From: Phytopythium helicoides
Taxonomy: Eukaryota; Oomycota; Peronosporomycetes; Pythiales; Pythiaceae
Assembly: GCA_024867545.1 (NCBI GenBank)
Contig: JANFNE010000003.1
Span: forward strand, 1,116,001 to 1,180,000
Length of the DNA stretch: 64,000 nucleotides
Direction: 5' to 3'
Shown here: piece after piece, positions 1 to 12,104 of the stretch
Position numbering within the stretch: the first letter of the stretch is position 1
Layout of the letters: each line of letters begins with the position of its first letter
Translations under genes and position numbers: made by a program
The notes under the pieces: generated by a model
Told to the model about the DNA's origin: nothing
What the model saw: the letters and a program-made list of their open reading frames with translations, nothing else
Database searches by the model: none

Positions 1-480
1 ATCTGCGACCTCATCGCGCGCGAGATGAAATGTTCGACGGGCCTCGTGACTCTCATCGACAACAACTCACAGAAGGTGCTGGCATCCAACATCGAGCCGC
101 TGCGACAGCTGAGCATGCCGCGGAACCAATCGTTCTGCCAGCACACGGTGATGGCTCGCGCGCCGCTGCTGGCGCCGCACCCGGAAGCCGATGTGCGATT
201 CCAGAACCTGCCTCCGCTGCACCAGATGGGGCTTCGTTTCTACTTTGGCTTCCCCTTGTTCGGAGCCAACAATGCTGTCGTGGGCTCTGTCTGCTGCCTC
301 GACCAGACGACCCACGAGGTCACGCAGGCGCAGTACTCGGCCATGCAGCGCCTGGCAAGCACGGCGTCCAAGATCGTGCAGGTGAAGGGTCGAGCTGCCG
401 CCAAGTCGTCGGCTGGCATCTCGACTTCGGTCCCTGGCTCGTCCGCCATGAGCTCGTCCGTGCCTATCCCGGTGCTTTAG
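1..480 (+). CDS. GAF-domain protein, 3' part only
   Basis: The frame is open from base 1, so the start lies outside the window; about 159 residues are visible before the TAG at 478-480. The segment has the C-terminal half of a GAF domain: an alternating hydrophobic core (STGLVTLID), a central FCQHTV stretch, and a typical ending FGFPLFGANNAVVGSVCCLD followed by a helical segment. GAF domains bind small ligands or mediate dimerisation in signalling proteins. The tail after the domain is Ser/Ala/Pro-rich and probably disordered. In oomycetes such C-terminal GAF domains often sit behind FYVE or other lipid-binding modules, but no such module is in view, so the full architecture is unknown. The gene is convergent with the aquaporin gene that follows. 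Confidence 0.75.
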   Translation: MCDLIAREMKCSTGLVTLIDNNSQKVLASNIEPLRQLSMPRNQSFCQHTVMARAPLLAPHPEADVRFQNLPPLHQMGLRFYFGFPLFGANNAVVGSVCCLDQTTHEVTQAQYSAMQRLASTASKIVQVKGRAAAKSSAGISTSVPGSSAMSSSVPIPVL

Positions 481-766
481 GCACACCAACAGAAGAAGCG
501 TTCTGTATAAGCTTGGGGCCGCGTGATTCAGCATGATCGTCGCCAAGGGAAGCGTGATGGTCCTGACTGCCCGCTCATGTGGGCCAAGAAAGAAGTATGT
601 GCGTGGTAGGACGGTGCCATTTGAGCACCGTCTGCGTTATGAAATGCAAAGTTTGTTGAGATCGAGTGATCTCTGGAGTGATGCAGGACTAACACCTCAT
701 CATTCACATAAGCACTATTACGTCCACTCGAGCTCTCCGTTCTCACGCCACAACGTCAGGACAGGC

Positions 767-1670
767 CTAGAACTTGTGCTGGCCATGGGGCCTCGCGACC
801 TTGTTCGGGTGGTGGTGGGCCACGAGACCGTAGTACACGATGCCTCCAATGACGCCGCCAATGGTGGGGCCGATGATTGGCACCCAAAAGTAGTAGTCGT
901 TGGCCGAGAAAACGTCCGATCCCCAGCCGGCGACCAGCAGCAGGAGACGTGGGCCAAGGTCGCGCGCTGGGTTGATGGAGCAGCCCGTGTTGTAGCTGAA
1001 CGCCTGACCGATGCCGACAACGAGCAGAGCCACCGCTGATGGGGCCGTGAACGGACTCGCTGGGCGGTTGTTGGGGTCTAGCACGGCGAAGATGCCACCC
1101 ACGAGGAAAGCTGTGGCAAAGATCTCGGTGAAAAGGGCCGTACCCGTGCTCACGTGCGTGTTGGGGTGCGTAACGAAAACCGTGTAGCTCGTGGTGCGCT
1201 CTGGGTCGACGGCGTTGAGCAGCGGGCGGTAGATTATGTAAACCATGAGCGCGGCGAGGAAGGCCCCGAGGAGCTGCGAAAACACGTAGCCCGGCACCTT
1301 GCGCCACGGAAACATCTTGAAAAGGGCGAGCGACGTGGTGATGGCTGGGTTGATGTGGCCACCCGAGACGCCACCGCCAAAGTGGATGCCGAAGAGCACG
1401 CCAATGCCCCAGCAGAGTGTGATCTGCGTAAAGTTGCCGTATACGGCCTCGGTGAGCAGCACCTGGGCTGAACCTGCGAGGCCGAAGCTCATCATGATGA
1501 ATGTCGCTAGGCACTCACTAATGAATGCACTCGCGGAGATGCTCGCTCTTGATCATGTACCGTGCCGGTGGGCCACTCAGGTTATCCTCATGGTGGGAGG
1601 GCAGGTGGCTGCTGTCAGGCACCGGCGAGTCCAGATCACCATATCCGTGGTCCTTGTTTTCGTGCACCAT
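767..1670 (-). CDS. Aquaglyceroporin (MIP family), diverged copy
   Basis: Six-helix major intrinsic protein channel for water, glycerol and small solutes in a membrane. Both NPA boxes are present (SGGHINPAITT and SINPARDLGPR). The Asp after the selectivity-filter Arg (NPARD) is the aquaglyceroporin (GlpF-type) signature rather than the strict water-channel form. I start at the ATG at 1670 (MVHENKDHGYGDLD), which gives a short acidic cytoplasmic N-terminus like the other copies. The first helix is out of frame with the rest: one extra base near 1532-1538 must be skipped to join the N-terminus to SECLATFIMMSFGL. The protein is clearly more diverged than the four plus-strand copies at 12-17.7 kb, for example in its C-terminal tail. 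The break is probably an assembly error; if real, the gene is a pseudogene. Confidence 0.85.
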
Positions 1671-2662
1671 GGTGTCGGTAGGGTAGGGTCGGGTCTTGAG
1701 ATACGAGGAAGCAGCAACCACTTGCCGTCGACGAGGAGAATTGAAGAGTGGGGAAGCGCGGGCATTAACGCCGCAGAGGCGCTCTCGGGGAGGCTGGTGG
1801 GGTAGCGACTCGCTATGATACTACCTGTTGTCGTTGAAGTTCAAGGACAACCGCAAAAACAACCACCGCTTAACCGATCACGCCATGGAGAGTGGTGCTT
1901 GGCGTTTTTGTTAATGGCGACGGAGCTCTCAACTTCCTTTACTTCCGTGTAAGCATTTGATCGGTGGCGGAGTTGAAAGGAGATCAATACCTAGCGTTTC
2001 CAACCCAACGTGTTAGGATTGCTCTCGTCTGGAGAAGGCTACTTGGTCCACTGCGCCGACATCTTGGAGAGTGGCACGACACGCTCGAATTCATCTCCAC
2101 CAAGACATCAGGTACAGTACAGTGCGATCTAGAGAGGTCGTTGAACTGGAACCGTTGACGTCGACACTGCTTGCTTCAACTGACTCGCTGGTCGACGGGC
2201 ATCATCGCGATCTCGTCTTGAGCTCACTATAGGACTGATGGCGCCAAGCCATGCAACTTCAACATGACCGAGCTGCGCATGTGGTAATTGAGTAGCTAAC
2301 CTCGCAGTTGAACCTACTGCCTCGCCAGGATAACGATCCGCCAGCAGCGCCGCGTCAGCCTTCTCCTTTTCATCTCCTTCGTCTTTGGTTTCGAGATTGA
2401 TTGCTCACGCCTCCAATGAAGCTGGAGAGTTTCAAAGAGTCAAGTGCTCTCATAGAGATGCTCGGTCTAAGGACGCGTTTGCGATCCCAGTATGTACGCG
2501 ATGGACTCCTCTGTTCACCTGTTGCTCGCTGTTTACATTGTGTGAGCTCCATCCCAATCAGTGGAATTCCATCATGATGTAGCTCTTCAACGAGATCGAG
2601 AAGGAAGTGACACACGAATCTACCATCTATTTTCTACTCGCTCTCTCCTCCTCCTTTCTTTC
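1671..2662. other. Intergenic region, about 1 kb
   Basis: Lies between the 5' end of the minus-strand aquaporin and the 3' end of the minus-strand WDR3 gene. No ORF in it resembles a known protein, and no tRNA, repeat or strong hairpin was noticed. It should contain the aquaporin promoter. Confidence 0.5.
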
Positions 2663-5567
2663 TCAAGCACTCGCTGCCGTCTTGCGCTTCTTCTTGCCGC
2701 TCGCGGCGGGAGCAGCAGCAATCTCCTCGACAAAGCCCGTTCGCTCCTCGTCAATCTGGCGCTTTAAATACTTGAGACCCTGCGAGGTTGAAGCCGATGC
2801 GGTTCTTATTGCTCACGAGCTGCGAGCGGAGGCGCTGCCACAAAAGCTCGAGCTCGCTGAACAGCTCCGCACGGTTGCAAATGGCCGTGTGGTGCAGACT
2901 CAGCACATGCAGCAGCACTTGGCAACAGAACTCGACGGCGAGCTGGTTCGAGATAAGCGCCAACAGCAGCCGGATCAGCCGCTCCACGTACTCGAACGGC
3001 AGCACAATCAGTGCCTCCTCCATGTCGTTCGAGCGGATACGCCGCAACGTGTTCAGGACATACTTCAGCGGCGAGTAGCCCAGCAGCAGCATGTTGGGCG
3101 AGCGAGTTGCCGGCTTTGCCGTCTCCTCATCTTCATCGTCGTCCTTCTTCTTGTCGGCCTTCTGCTTCTTTTTGGCCGCCGCCTCCTTAGCCTGCTTGGC
3201 CTGCACTCGCTCAAAATCCGCGATAGCCTTGAGCTCCTGGTCGGCGAGGTCGATCGCCTCCATAAGACTCTCACCGGCGCGCACCGACTCGATTGTGCGC
3301 TTAGCCGCCGACGCAGATGCACCGCCTTCCTTGTCCTCTTCGTCACCTTCTTTGCCAAGCGCCGGCGCCTTATTGTTGTTGGAGTTTACCAGGTCGTCCT
3401 CGAACATTTGGTCGAGCTCCTTCTCCTTCTCTTCCTCAATGAACACCTGGTCTTCAGTACGCTCATATTTGCAGATCGATCGATCCTGCGAGCAACTGAC
3501 GACGAAACTGCCATCGCCGCTGACGGCCAGCCCCCACACCTCACCAAAGTGCTGACCGCTCAGCTTTAGGATGCGCTCAAAGTGGTCTCCATCCCAGTAC
3601 GAGATCGTCTTGTCCTTGGACGCCGTGAAGAAGTAGTGCGTCTTGCGCACGAAGCGAACACTCATGATGCTGTCCTGGTGGGCGAAGATCGACTTGTGGC
3701 AATCACCAAAGTCGAGGCCCCAGATCTTGACGTTCTTGTCGGCCGACGCCGTGACAAGCATCGCGTCGTCCGACGAAATGTCCATCGACATGACCGGCAG
3801 CTTGTGGCCGTACAGACTCACAAAGAACTTGAGCGAGTCATCGTGGAACACCTTGACCGTGCAGTCCAGCAGAGCGACTGCGACCACGAGCTTCTTTGCG
3901 TCCTTCGTGTTACTAAACTTGACGCACAGCACGTCGTCCGACATCTTGAGCATACGCGAGTGAGTCAGACCGAGCTGCAGCCCACCCGTCTCGTTGTTCT
4001 GGTGCATCTCAAAGTCCCAGAAGTTCACTTGTTGGTCGGCACCACCCGTAACAATGCCGCGGCCGTCCGGGCGTACGTCGATCGACCACACTGCGCTGTT
4101 GTTGTGCGCATTCTCATCTTTCCAGATGCATTCGCCCGAATTCAGGTCAAATAGTAGCAGCGCACCGAGCTTCGTACCGACCACAACGTGCATGTTGCCA
4201 GGCGCGAAAGCAGCCGAGAGTGCCAGGGTAAAGCCCTCGCTCAATGTGCGGATGCACTGCATCGACCGCGCGTTCCAGATCTTGACAGCGGTCGTCGACA
4301 GCGACAGCAGGAGCTGATCGTCAGAGCTAATCGACACGAACCGCACGTCGGAGCGGTGACCACTCAGAGTCAGCGAGTGGGCTTTGGCGAACCGAGCGTC
4401 ACTCTCGGCAGCCAGCGGCGTCAGCGCGTAGGTCTCAATGCTGTTGTTCTGGAGGCCGAGCATAATGGACGTCGTGCCGTCCTTGGCCACGTCAGGCGAG
4501 AACGCGAACGACTTGATGCGGTGAGACGAGCGAACTATGCAGAGCAGCTCCAGCTCGTCTGTGGCTGAGCTCTCACGCTCGTCGTCGTCGTTTTCTGCCT
4601 CCTGCTGCTTGGGGATAACGACCTTCTGCTTGTTCGGCTTGGTGCTCTCGTCCTCGTGCTCTTTTTGCTGCTTCTTCTTGGCCTTCTCGCGCATTCGCTT
4701 CTCGCGACGCTGGCGCTTCTTCTTGATTTCCTCCTTGGACCGCAGCTTGTATATCTCGACCGTCTTGCCGGCGCTCTGCACGCCGACGAGGTCGCCCGTG
4801 GCGCTGTATGCCACGCGCGCGGCGCGGTCGTTTGTCTGTCGGAAGACAGAGCCCATGAGCTGGAGCACGTCGCCATCAGCGCCTCCCTCGGCGGCATTGT
4901 TAACGCTCCACACGCGCAGCTGGTTGTCCGAGGCTCCCGTGAGCAGGCGGTCTCCGCTGGGGCTGACAGCGAGCGCCCAGACCTCGTTGCGGTGACCGAC
5001 GCAGGTCTGCACGCAGTGCTGCGTGTCGAGGTCCCATACCTTGACGAGCGCATCCTTGGAGGCGGACGCGAGGCGCTGGCCAGCGTCGCCCAGGAAGGCG
5101 ACGGCCGTGACGGCGTCCTTGTGGCCCTTGAGCCGGAAGAGGCCTGTCTGGCTGACCGTGTCCCACACGATGATGTCCGTGTCTCGCGCTCCCGAGGCCA
5201 GCAGTGCGCCGTCCGCGCGGTAGGCGAGCGCCTCGACCGCTGCGCCGTGTCCGTCGAGCGTCACCTCGAGCGCGCCGGTGGCGAAGCGGAAGACGCGCAC
5301 GACGCCCGTCGAGTACCCGCAGGCCACGAAGGTGCCGTCAGGGCTCAGCGCGAGCGCCGTGACTTGTCCAGCGCTGCTGGCGGCGTCTGCGGCCTCGACG
5401 CGCAGCTCGCGCACCTTGTTGCCCTGGCGCAGGTTCCACACGACCACGTCCTGCAGCGCCGGCGCCAGCGCGAAGCGGCCCGACGCGTCGAAGATGACGT
5501 TGCCCTCGAGCGCCGAGATGACGCCGAACGAGCCCTGGCGCTCGTAGCGCAGGTACGACTTGACCAT
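2663..5567 (-). CDS. WDR3: U3 snoRNP component WDR3/UTP12
   Basis: WD40 protein of the UTP-B subcomplex of the small-subunit processome, acting in the nucleolus in 18S pre-rRNA processing. The start ATG at 5567 gives MVKSYLRYERQGSFGVI, matching the family N-terminus. Two seven-bladed propellers follow, with diagnostic stretches such as DTDIIVWD, RLKGHKDAVT, WDLDTQHC, CIRTL, DFEM, SLYGHKLPVMSMDIS and KNVKIWGLDFGDCHKS. A basic, charged linker lies between the propellers near residues 330-390, and the C-terminus is the helical Utp12 domain ending RIGFNLAG. No introns are seen. One extra G near 2778-2780 breaks the frame after NLAG. Skipping it yields the expected LKYLKRQ and a Lys-rich nucleolar-type tail, with a TGA at 2663-2665. 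Without that correction the protein would end about 30 residues early. Confidence 0.93.
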
Positions 5568-5915
5568 GGCGCGCCTGGCGGGGCCTGTGGCTCTAGAGGA
5601 CGCGGAGCTTGCGCCGAGCTGGCGGCGGTTGCGAGTGGATGGAGCTGCTGGACGAGCGCTTCCAGCCACGCCCGAGACCTTTCGGCCAATCAAACAGGCA
5701 GAACGAGGAGTATTGAGCCAATCAGAGCGGTGTGGTGTGGAACACACGAAAGGCAACCTATAATAGTCAGGTGGAATGGCGAAGATGACAGCGAGGCGTT
5801 CGAGCGTGGATACCGATGTGAAGGTTTGGACCTCAGCTGGGGCTCGATCAAAGTTGAATCATATCTTTCGCCCTCCATGTATTGCTAGGGGTCTTTTATA
5901 CTCGCACATTCCGCT
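5568..5915. other. Short intergenic region, WDR3 promoter side
   Basis: 348 bp between the 5' end of WDR3 and the 3' end of the TKL kinase gene, both on the minus strand. It should carry the WDR3 promoter and the kinase gene 3' UTR. No coding potential or repeat is seen. Confidence 0.5.
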
Positions 5916-8900
5916 CTAGCGGAAAAAGGAGCTATTTCCACACGGTTCTGCGAGCGCTGCGGCGGCCGCGTTCATCTGGTCTTCGCTGCCAATTTTCGCA
6001 AGATTCTCTAATGGGCCAATGCCGCCTGCTGCGGCGAGTGCCGCTTTGATACTCCTCCTCTGACCAATATTACTGATCGCTTGTGCTGCAAAAAGCCTCT
6101 GTCGGTCGTTGCCGCCCTTTACGAGACCCACCAGCACGGAGATGCCATCAGCTTCCATCACAGCTTCACTAATATCGGCATCAGAAGCCAAACTTGTAAG
6201 CACTGCGACAGCTCGCATCTTTTGCTCGTCGTCTCCTTCGCGTGCGAGCCCTACCAATGCTGCAACGCCACTTATGGACAAGACGGCGTCGGTGATGTCA
6301 GCCCACCACGCTAGGTTCCGAAGGACCGCAGTAGCTCGAGACTTTTGCTCGCCGTTTCCGTTGTAGATGAACTCGAACAACAACTTCAAGCCGCCTTCTG
6401 ATATAACAGTGTCGCTGAAATCGTTTCTCGCGGTCATGGCTTGCAGTGCAGCTACGGCACTCGTCTTCTGCTTATCATTCCCATTACGGATTAGATCAAC
6501 AAGCAACTCGACACCGCCTGCCGATGCCACTGCTTCGCTTTCATCAATTCGAAAGAGAGTGTTGGTGATCGCGACAGTTGCTAACAACTTTTGCTCTTGA
6601 CTTCCATGATGCAGCTGGCGCATCAGCCCCACCAAACTGCCTGTAAACATCCCATTTGCACCGGCATTCGCATTGAGCATGCAGGTGATCGCAGCGGTGG
6701 AGATTGCCTTCTGCTCCTTATTGCCATCTCGAACGAGGTCAACCAATACAGAGACACCTCCTTCCGCTGCTAGAGATTCACTAATATCAGCACGGGTAGC
6801 GATACTCTTGATGGCAACAAGCCCTCTCATCTTCAGCTGGATGTTGTCGTCGCGCAGGAGGTGAACGAAAGCCGCAATACCCCCAGCTGAAATTACATCA
6901 GTACTGATATCTGCCATATCCACCATTTTGCTCAGCGCTCCGGCCGCAGACATCTTCATCGCATCCTTGCCATGGTGCGCAAGATCTACCAGCAATGGAA
7001 TACCTCCTGCTGCAACAACGAAGCCACTAATGTCGGTCCTCGCAGATACGTTACCCAGTGCACCAACAGCAACCGTCTTCTGCTCATCATTACCATGGCG
7101 AATGAGCTCTATCAAAGGTAAAATTCCCCCCGCAGATATCACAGAGGTACCGATGTCTGCCTTCGTTGACAGGTTGCAAAGCGCGCCCGCCCCGACAGTC
7201 TTCTGCTCTTCACTACCGTCTCGTACTAGGCCCACCAGCACCGAAATTCCACCCGATGACACAACTTGTTCACTGATTTCAGCTCGAGCAGCAATGTTCC
7301 GGAGTGCTGCTGCAGCTCTCAATTGCTGCATGTCGTTGCCTTTTCGCAAGAGATCGACTAAAGGCTCGATACCACCAGCCGATATTACCTCGGCACATAT
7401 ATCTTCAGCCCACACCAGGTTCTGATCGCTCGAGCCGCCGACTCTTTCAAGCTGTCGTCTTCGCATTGCAGGAGAGTCACCAGAGCTGCAATACCACCTG
7501 CAGCAGCCACTATAGAGCCAATACGGAGAGAGATCGCCATGACTGTCAGTGCACTTGCTGCTCTCATCTTCTGCTTCAAAGTACCGTTTTTCAGGTAAGT
7601 TACAGCTAGTTGTATCGTGCTCTCCGACACCATGTTTACAGTGTTGTCTTTGTTGAGCACCGCGATGGCATGGATTGCCCAAGCTTTTTCGTCGTCAGAT
7701 CCATCCGCTAGCATCCGCAGTAATGCGTTGAGCTCTTGTTGCTCCGAGATTGCTCCGCGGCTCATCGAGACCAAGACAACTTGGTCACTGGCATACGCTG
7801 CGACTGAAGGGCTCTTTCCTTTTGCCAGCTCAACAAGGCTCAAAAGCGCGCCATGTCGCGACATAAATCGGTTTCTAAAAATCTTCATTCGAGCGCCGCG
7901 ATCGGGAGGAGACCAGAGGTCACGCTGATCAAGCTTCTGGAGGAGTGACGACAAATGCACCACCACTGCATCAACTGTAACACGCTGGTTTGGGTCTATC
8001 GCGCACATTTTTTTGATCAAATCCCATTCCGCATCCTGAATCGCCGGTGGCTTCGAAGGTAGGTGTCCTTTCTTGACAAGGTATGTTACGCCTGCGTCCG
8101 GCATGTTGTCACCCCACGGATATGATCCGCTGATTACCTCGATAATCACCATTGCAAATGAGTACACGTCTGAGGCATATGATGCCTGGGAGCCGGATAG
8201 ACACTCAGGTGCTTTCCATCGAAATGCCCCAACTACATTCCCAGAAGCTTCTCCTCCTCCTTCACCTTCCCCTCTTGCTTTCACGCTTAGACCAAAGTCT
8301 GTCAGCTTTGCGACGCCATCGGCCCCAACGAGAATGTTGTTTGCTTTCAAGTCCGCGTGGACAATACCATTGTCATGAAGATATTGGAGCCCCAGCGCCG
8401 CATTCAACAAGCAGTACCACATCAGTCCCAGATTTCGGCCATGGACTTGGAAATATTTATCGAGGTCGCCGCCACTAGCATACTCACACACAAAGAAATG
8501 ATCACCGACATCACAAGCACCATACATCTTTATAACGTTGATGTGGTTGAGCTGGAACCATACATCAGCCTCTTGTCGGAACATCGTTTCTGCCTGCATC
8601 TGCTTTACTCGTTTCACAACGACAGGAGTTCCGAACCATTTGCCGTGATGAACAGAGCCGAAGGAGCCCTCACTGAAAGGTGCAAATAAATCAAAATCAA
8701 CATGTTCCCGGGGAATGAACCATCGCGAAGCACGTGCCTCGTTGTGCTGATACCTTTCAGGAGAGATAACAAGAGCACGGGATGATGTAGGGGATGCCGT
8801 CAGCCACAATGCATTCCATTCAGGGAGCCAGCTGTGAACCTCGCTTGTCATAGATAACTGGTTCAGGACCATGAATTGGTCGAGCTTTGTGTGCAGAGAG

Positions 8901-10546
8901 AAGACATGCTCTGAGGCACCCTTTTGACACTGGTTACATTGATCACTCTGAATGTCGCTTCCGAAAGAAGCCTGGAAGGATACAACGTTCAACAGCTCTC
9001 GCAGCTGGCAAGCCAAGTGTGCAACAATTGTAAGGGATTCCAACCATTGGTTCGCGTGGCGAAGCTGAGCGCAGACGTCGACAAATCGCTTCTGAAGTCG
9101 ATGAAGTGACAGATTGGTTGTCGCGATAGCAGCTTGAGTCTTGAGTAATATTTCACCAATAGTTTCTCCACCAAGTGTTACCTGGAGGTCAATAAAATCA
9201 AGGTTTCCTTCAGCTTTTGCAACTTGACGAAGAAAAGTCGGGATATACGCGAGTCGATTATGAATCTCTTCTACTCCTGCAAACTCGCCAAGTTTCTCAA
9301 CGATGTGCTCGATTCCTCGTTGGCGAAGAGCACTAGGATCTTTCAGACTGTTGATAAGAATCCACTCACTGTCGTCAAGGCAGAGGGTACACTTGCATGG
9401 TAGCGGTCGAAACTTCGTCGCTGTACTCGGCCGACAATTCGGACACTGGTGTTTCACCTCACTAACGGCTTGCAGCAAGTCTAAGATGGTGTAAATCAGC
9501 GCTTGCGCAGCTGAATCATCGAAGACAGCTCGGTACCTCTCGTTCGAGTGGATCATGGCAGAGCGAAAATGAACTCCAAGGAAGACAGTACGACCCTCGA
9601 ACTGCGCGCAGTAAATCTGCTCGGCCCGGATGTCTGGATAAGCGAACCCCTGCTCAAGTATATACTGTAGCGCTAATGAAGCCTCATAGACACGACGCCA
9701 CAGGGCCTGTCGGTCTTTCACCTCGAGCACAAACTCACCAAGCGTTCTGATTTTTTCGTGGGCGATAAATGGTTGATTACCGACATGGCAAGCGCCGAGA
9801 AACTTGGCCACATGTGGATGGTTCAAGTCACTCCAGAGTGAAGCTTCTTTGATCAAACGCTCCTCGTCTGCGTGATTTTGGAAGAGGCGGTCGTTTCCCC
9901 ACCGGGATAAGCCGAACGTGGAGCCGAACTCGAACGGCAGTGCAAACCATGTCGGAATAGTCATGACGACCATCCCAGAGAGCTCGGTGACGATTCCAAA
10001 GAATTGTTCGATGAGGATGAGTTCTGCGGCTGTCAAGCCCTCGGGGCCGTACCTTTCACCCGCTGCCTTTAGCAGCGTCAGCACCGCCGCTGCCTTGTCG
10101 TCGCTGTTGATCTCATCGACAAGCTGTTCGCGCAGTGTACTAGGAACGTCAGCATCAAACGAAGCGAGCATTCCTCCGTACCACGCTGCCCGTATGGATC
10201 GCTCGCGGTCCATGCTGTCCTTCCATGACATTTGTTTTTCCGGTTCGTAGGCAACGCCAACAGCGTCCAGGACAGCGTTTAGCCGACAAAGCTGGCGAAC
10301 AAAATGGGCGGACTGCGCCAGCCGCACGAGCAACGACGTCTGCTGCTCATACGCTCGCAGCTCGTCGCAAACGCTCGAAGCGCTCAGGACGACTCCGAAA
10401 AGCTCGTCGTCCATCTCTTCCTTGCCTAGAGACTGGGTGAAGCGGTGAAACCGGCGGTAGCGCGCAGCCGTGTGGTCCCCGAGGCAGTCAGGTGTCGGTG
10501 GCATCTCTTCCGGGCCGCCGAGCGACCACCGGTTAACGATCTCCAT
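5916..10546 (-). CDS. TKL protein kinase with pseudokinase and armadillo repeats
   Basis: About 1,540 residues from the ATG at 10546 (MEIVNRWSLGG), apparently intronless. Order of parts: a helical N-terminus; a degenerate kinase domain at roughly residues 240-370, with HPHVAKFLGACHVG present but the catalytic loop reading YPDIRAEQ and no DFG; an intact tyrosine-kinase-like domain around 650-910 with Gly loop SEGSFGSVHHG, VVVKRVK lysine, catalytic loop HADLKANNIL, TDFGLS and WKAPE; then about eleven or twelve ARM repeats of about 42 residues with the pattern (ISAGGI..LV.L...G...QK..A..AL). The likely role is a Ser/Thr kinase in signalling, with the ARM array as scaffold. Kinase and ARM parts lie in different frames: one base seems to be missing near 7425-7435, where SAARAIR should run into NLVWAEDICAEV. 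Two overlapping genes are possible but less likely, since the ARM repeats begin before the shift. Confidence 0.85.
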
Positions 10547-12104
10547 GCCTCTGGGCTTGCTGCACCTATGCCCTCGCTTCTCGCGCGTAGTGTGAACCCA
10601 TTCTCTCACCACCTCAAGGAACCCAAAATCGTTCCAGTTCCGGCATGTGCTCCTCACGAGTCGTGAGTCACGACGACGGATATGATCTTGGAATCGAGTA
10701 GCCACATTCTAGATGCTCGAATCAGCTGGTACCTGAGTCAACCAGGCACAGGATCCACCACAACGCTCAACAAGGTTGCAGGCGACTCCCCCGGTCAGTT
10801 GCGGCATCAGATCAAGTGGTAGTCGGAAAACATCGCTCGCGCATTTTGTATTTTAGCGGTCGGGAGTAGCTTCGGCGTAGTTTCGCGTTGTCGGACCCGC
10901 GTGCCTTTAGCTTGCTGCTGTCAATGTACCCAGACCGATGCGTAGTAAAAACTACCACAGCACCAACTGAGCCAGAGTTGCCATTCCAACGCAGAACACG
11001 ACTGCTGTGATTTTGAATATATTCGGCATTGCTTGGCCGATATAGTGATTTTGTCAGTACTGATGCTTTATGTAGCATGCTCGATGCGAGGAAGCATGAA
11101 GACAAACAAGTCGTCAGGCTTGGGCAGGGCTGTATCCAGTTGGGCATCATCACGGCTGCTTGTCCCTGAATCGTTTGTCGATCTTTGTGACGGATGACCG
11201 AGTCAACTTCCTCGGGAAGGCGCGAAAGCCCTGCTTCACCGTCCTTGAAGATTGTTTCGATAATGGAAATGTTTCCCCAACGATCTATGTGCTTCCGGTA
11301 CCAGATCCTACTACATGGTGGTCCCTCCGCACCGAGGCACGATCTAAAAGAAGCACAGAGAGTTCCACCGAAACAAGTCCACTCTCCGAACGAGAATTAT
11401 CCAACGAAGAGCGAGGAGCGTGGAGGCTTTTGCTTCGGCGAAGGTGAGCGCTCCGAATGTACCTCAGAGCCAACGAGAACTGCAGTGTGAGAAAACCTTT
11501 GTTCGCCATCGTGTGCTGGAAACAGCGAGAAATAGAACCGGTTGCACAACTACACAGGCACACTGTCACCTATCCGGATAGATAGCGAGCGCAACTCCAT
11601 TCGAGTGCGACTCTCCGTAATGTGTGGGCGGCTCTTGTCTTGCTTCGCACGCTCGATATCAATGTCCCATCATCACTTTCACATCGAGAGCGGTAGCCGA
11701 TCTACAGAAATTAATGAAGCTGGGCACGGGTGAAGAATCGAGAAGTTGCCAGCCCCAAACAACGTTGGGCTGCCTCTCACCCCAGCTGCTTGAAAAACTT
11801 GCGGCAGCATGGATTACCACCGTGGACTCGATATCATACGTTTGTAGTCGCTATACCACTTGCCCGTGCGGTTGGTTAGATTCCAGAGCGAGCGAGCCCC
11901 AGGAGCTCCGTATGTGGCGCCGGGTGTCAATAAGCATCAGCATCAGAGCGGCAGGTGACGATATCCCCAATCAACAGGTAATACTTGATGCAGCCTTTAC
12001 CAAGCTGCACGGCAGTGCGAGGGCGATTGTCCGCAGCGAAGTACATCAGTTCGCAATTTGCCGCGGTGTGCGCTCCACGACCGTGCCCAGCATTCGAGTC
12101 AAGG
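10547..12104. other. Intergenic region, about 1.6 kb
   Basis: Divergent spacer between the TKL kinase (minus) and the first plus-strand aquaporin. Several short ORFs occur, but none shows recognisable protein composition or domains. No tRNA, transposon or array-type repeat was seen. It must contain both promoters. Confidence 0.5.

Noticed and set aside
4656..5888. 410-residue open frame antisense to WDR3
   Set aside because: Fully antisense to a well-conserved gene, Arg/Ala/Glu-rich and without domains.
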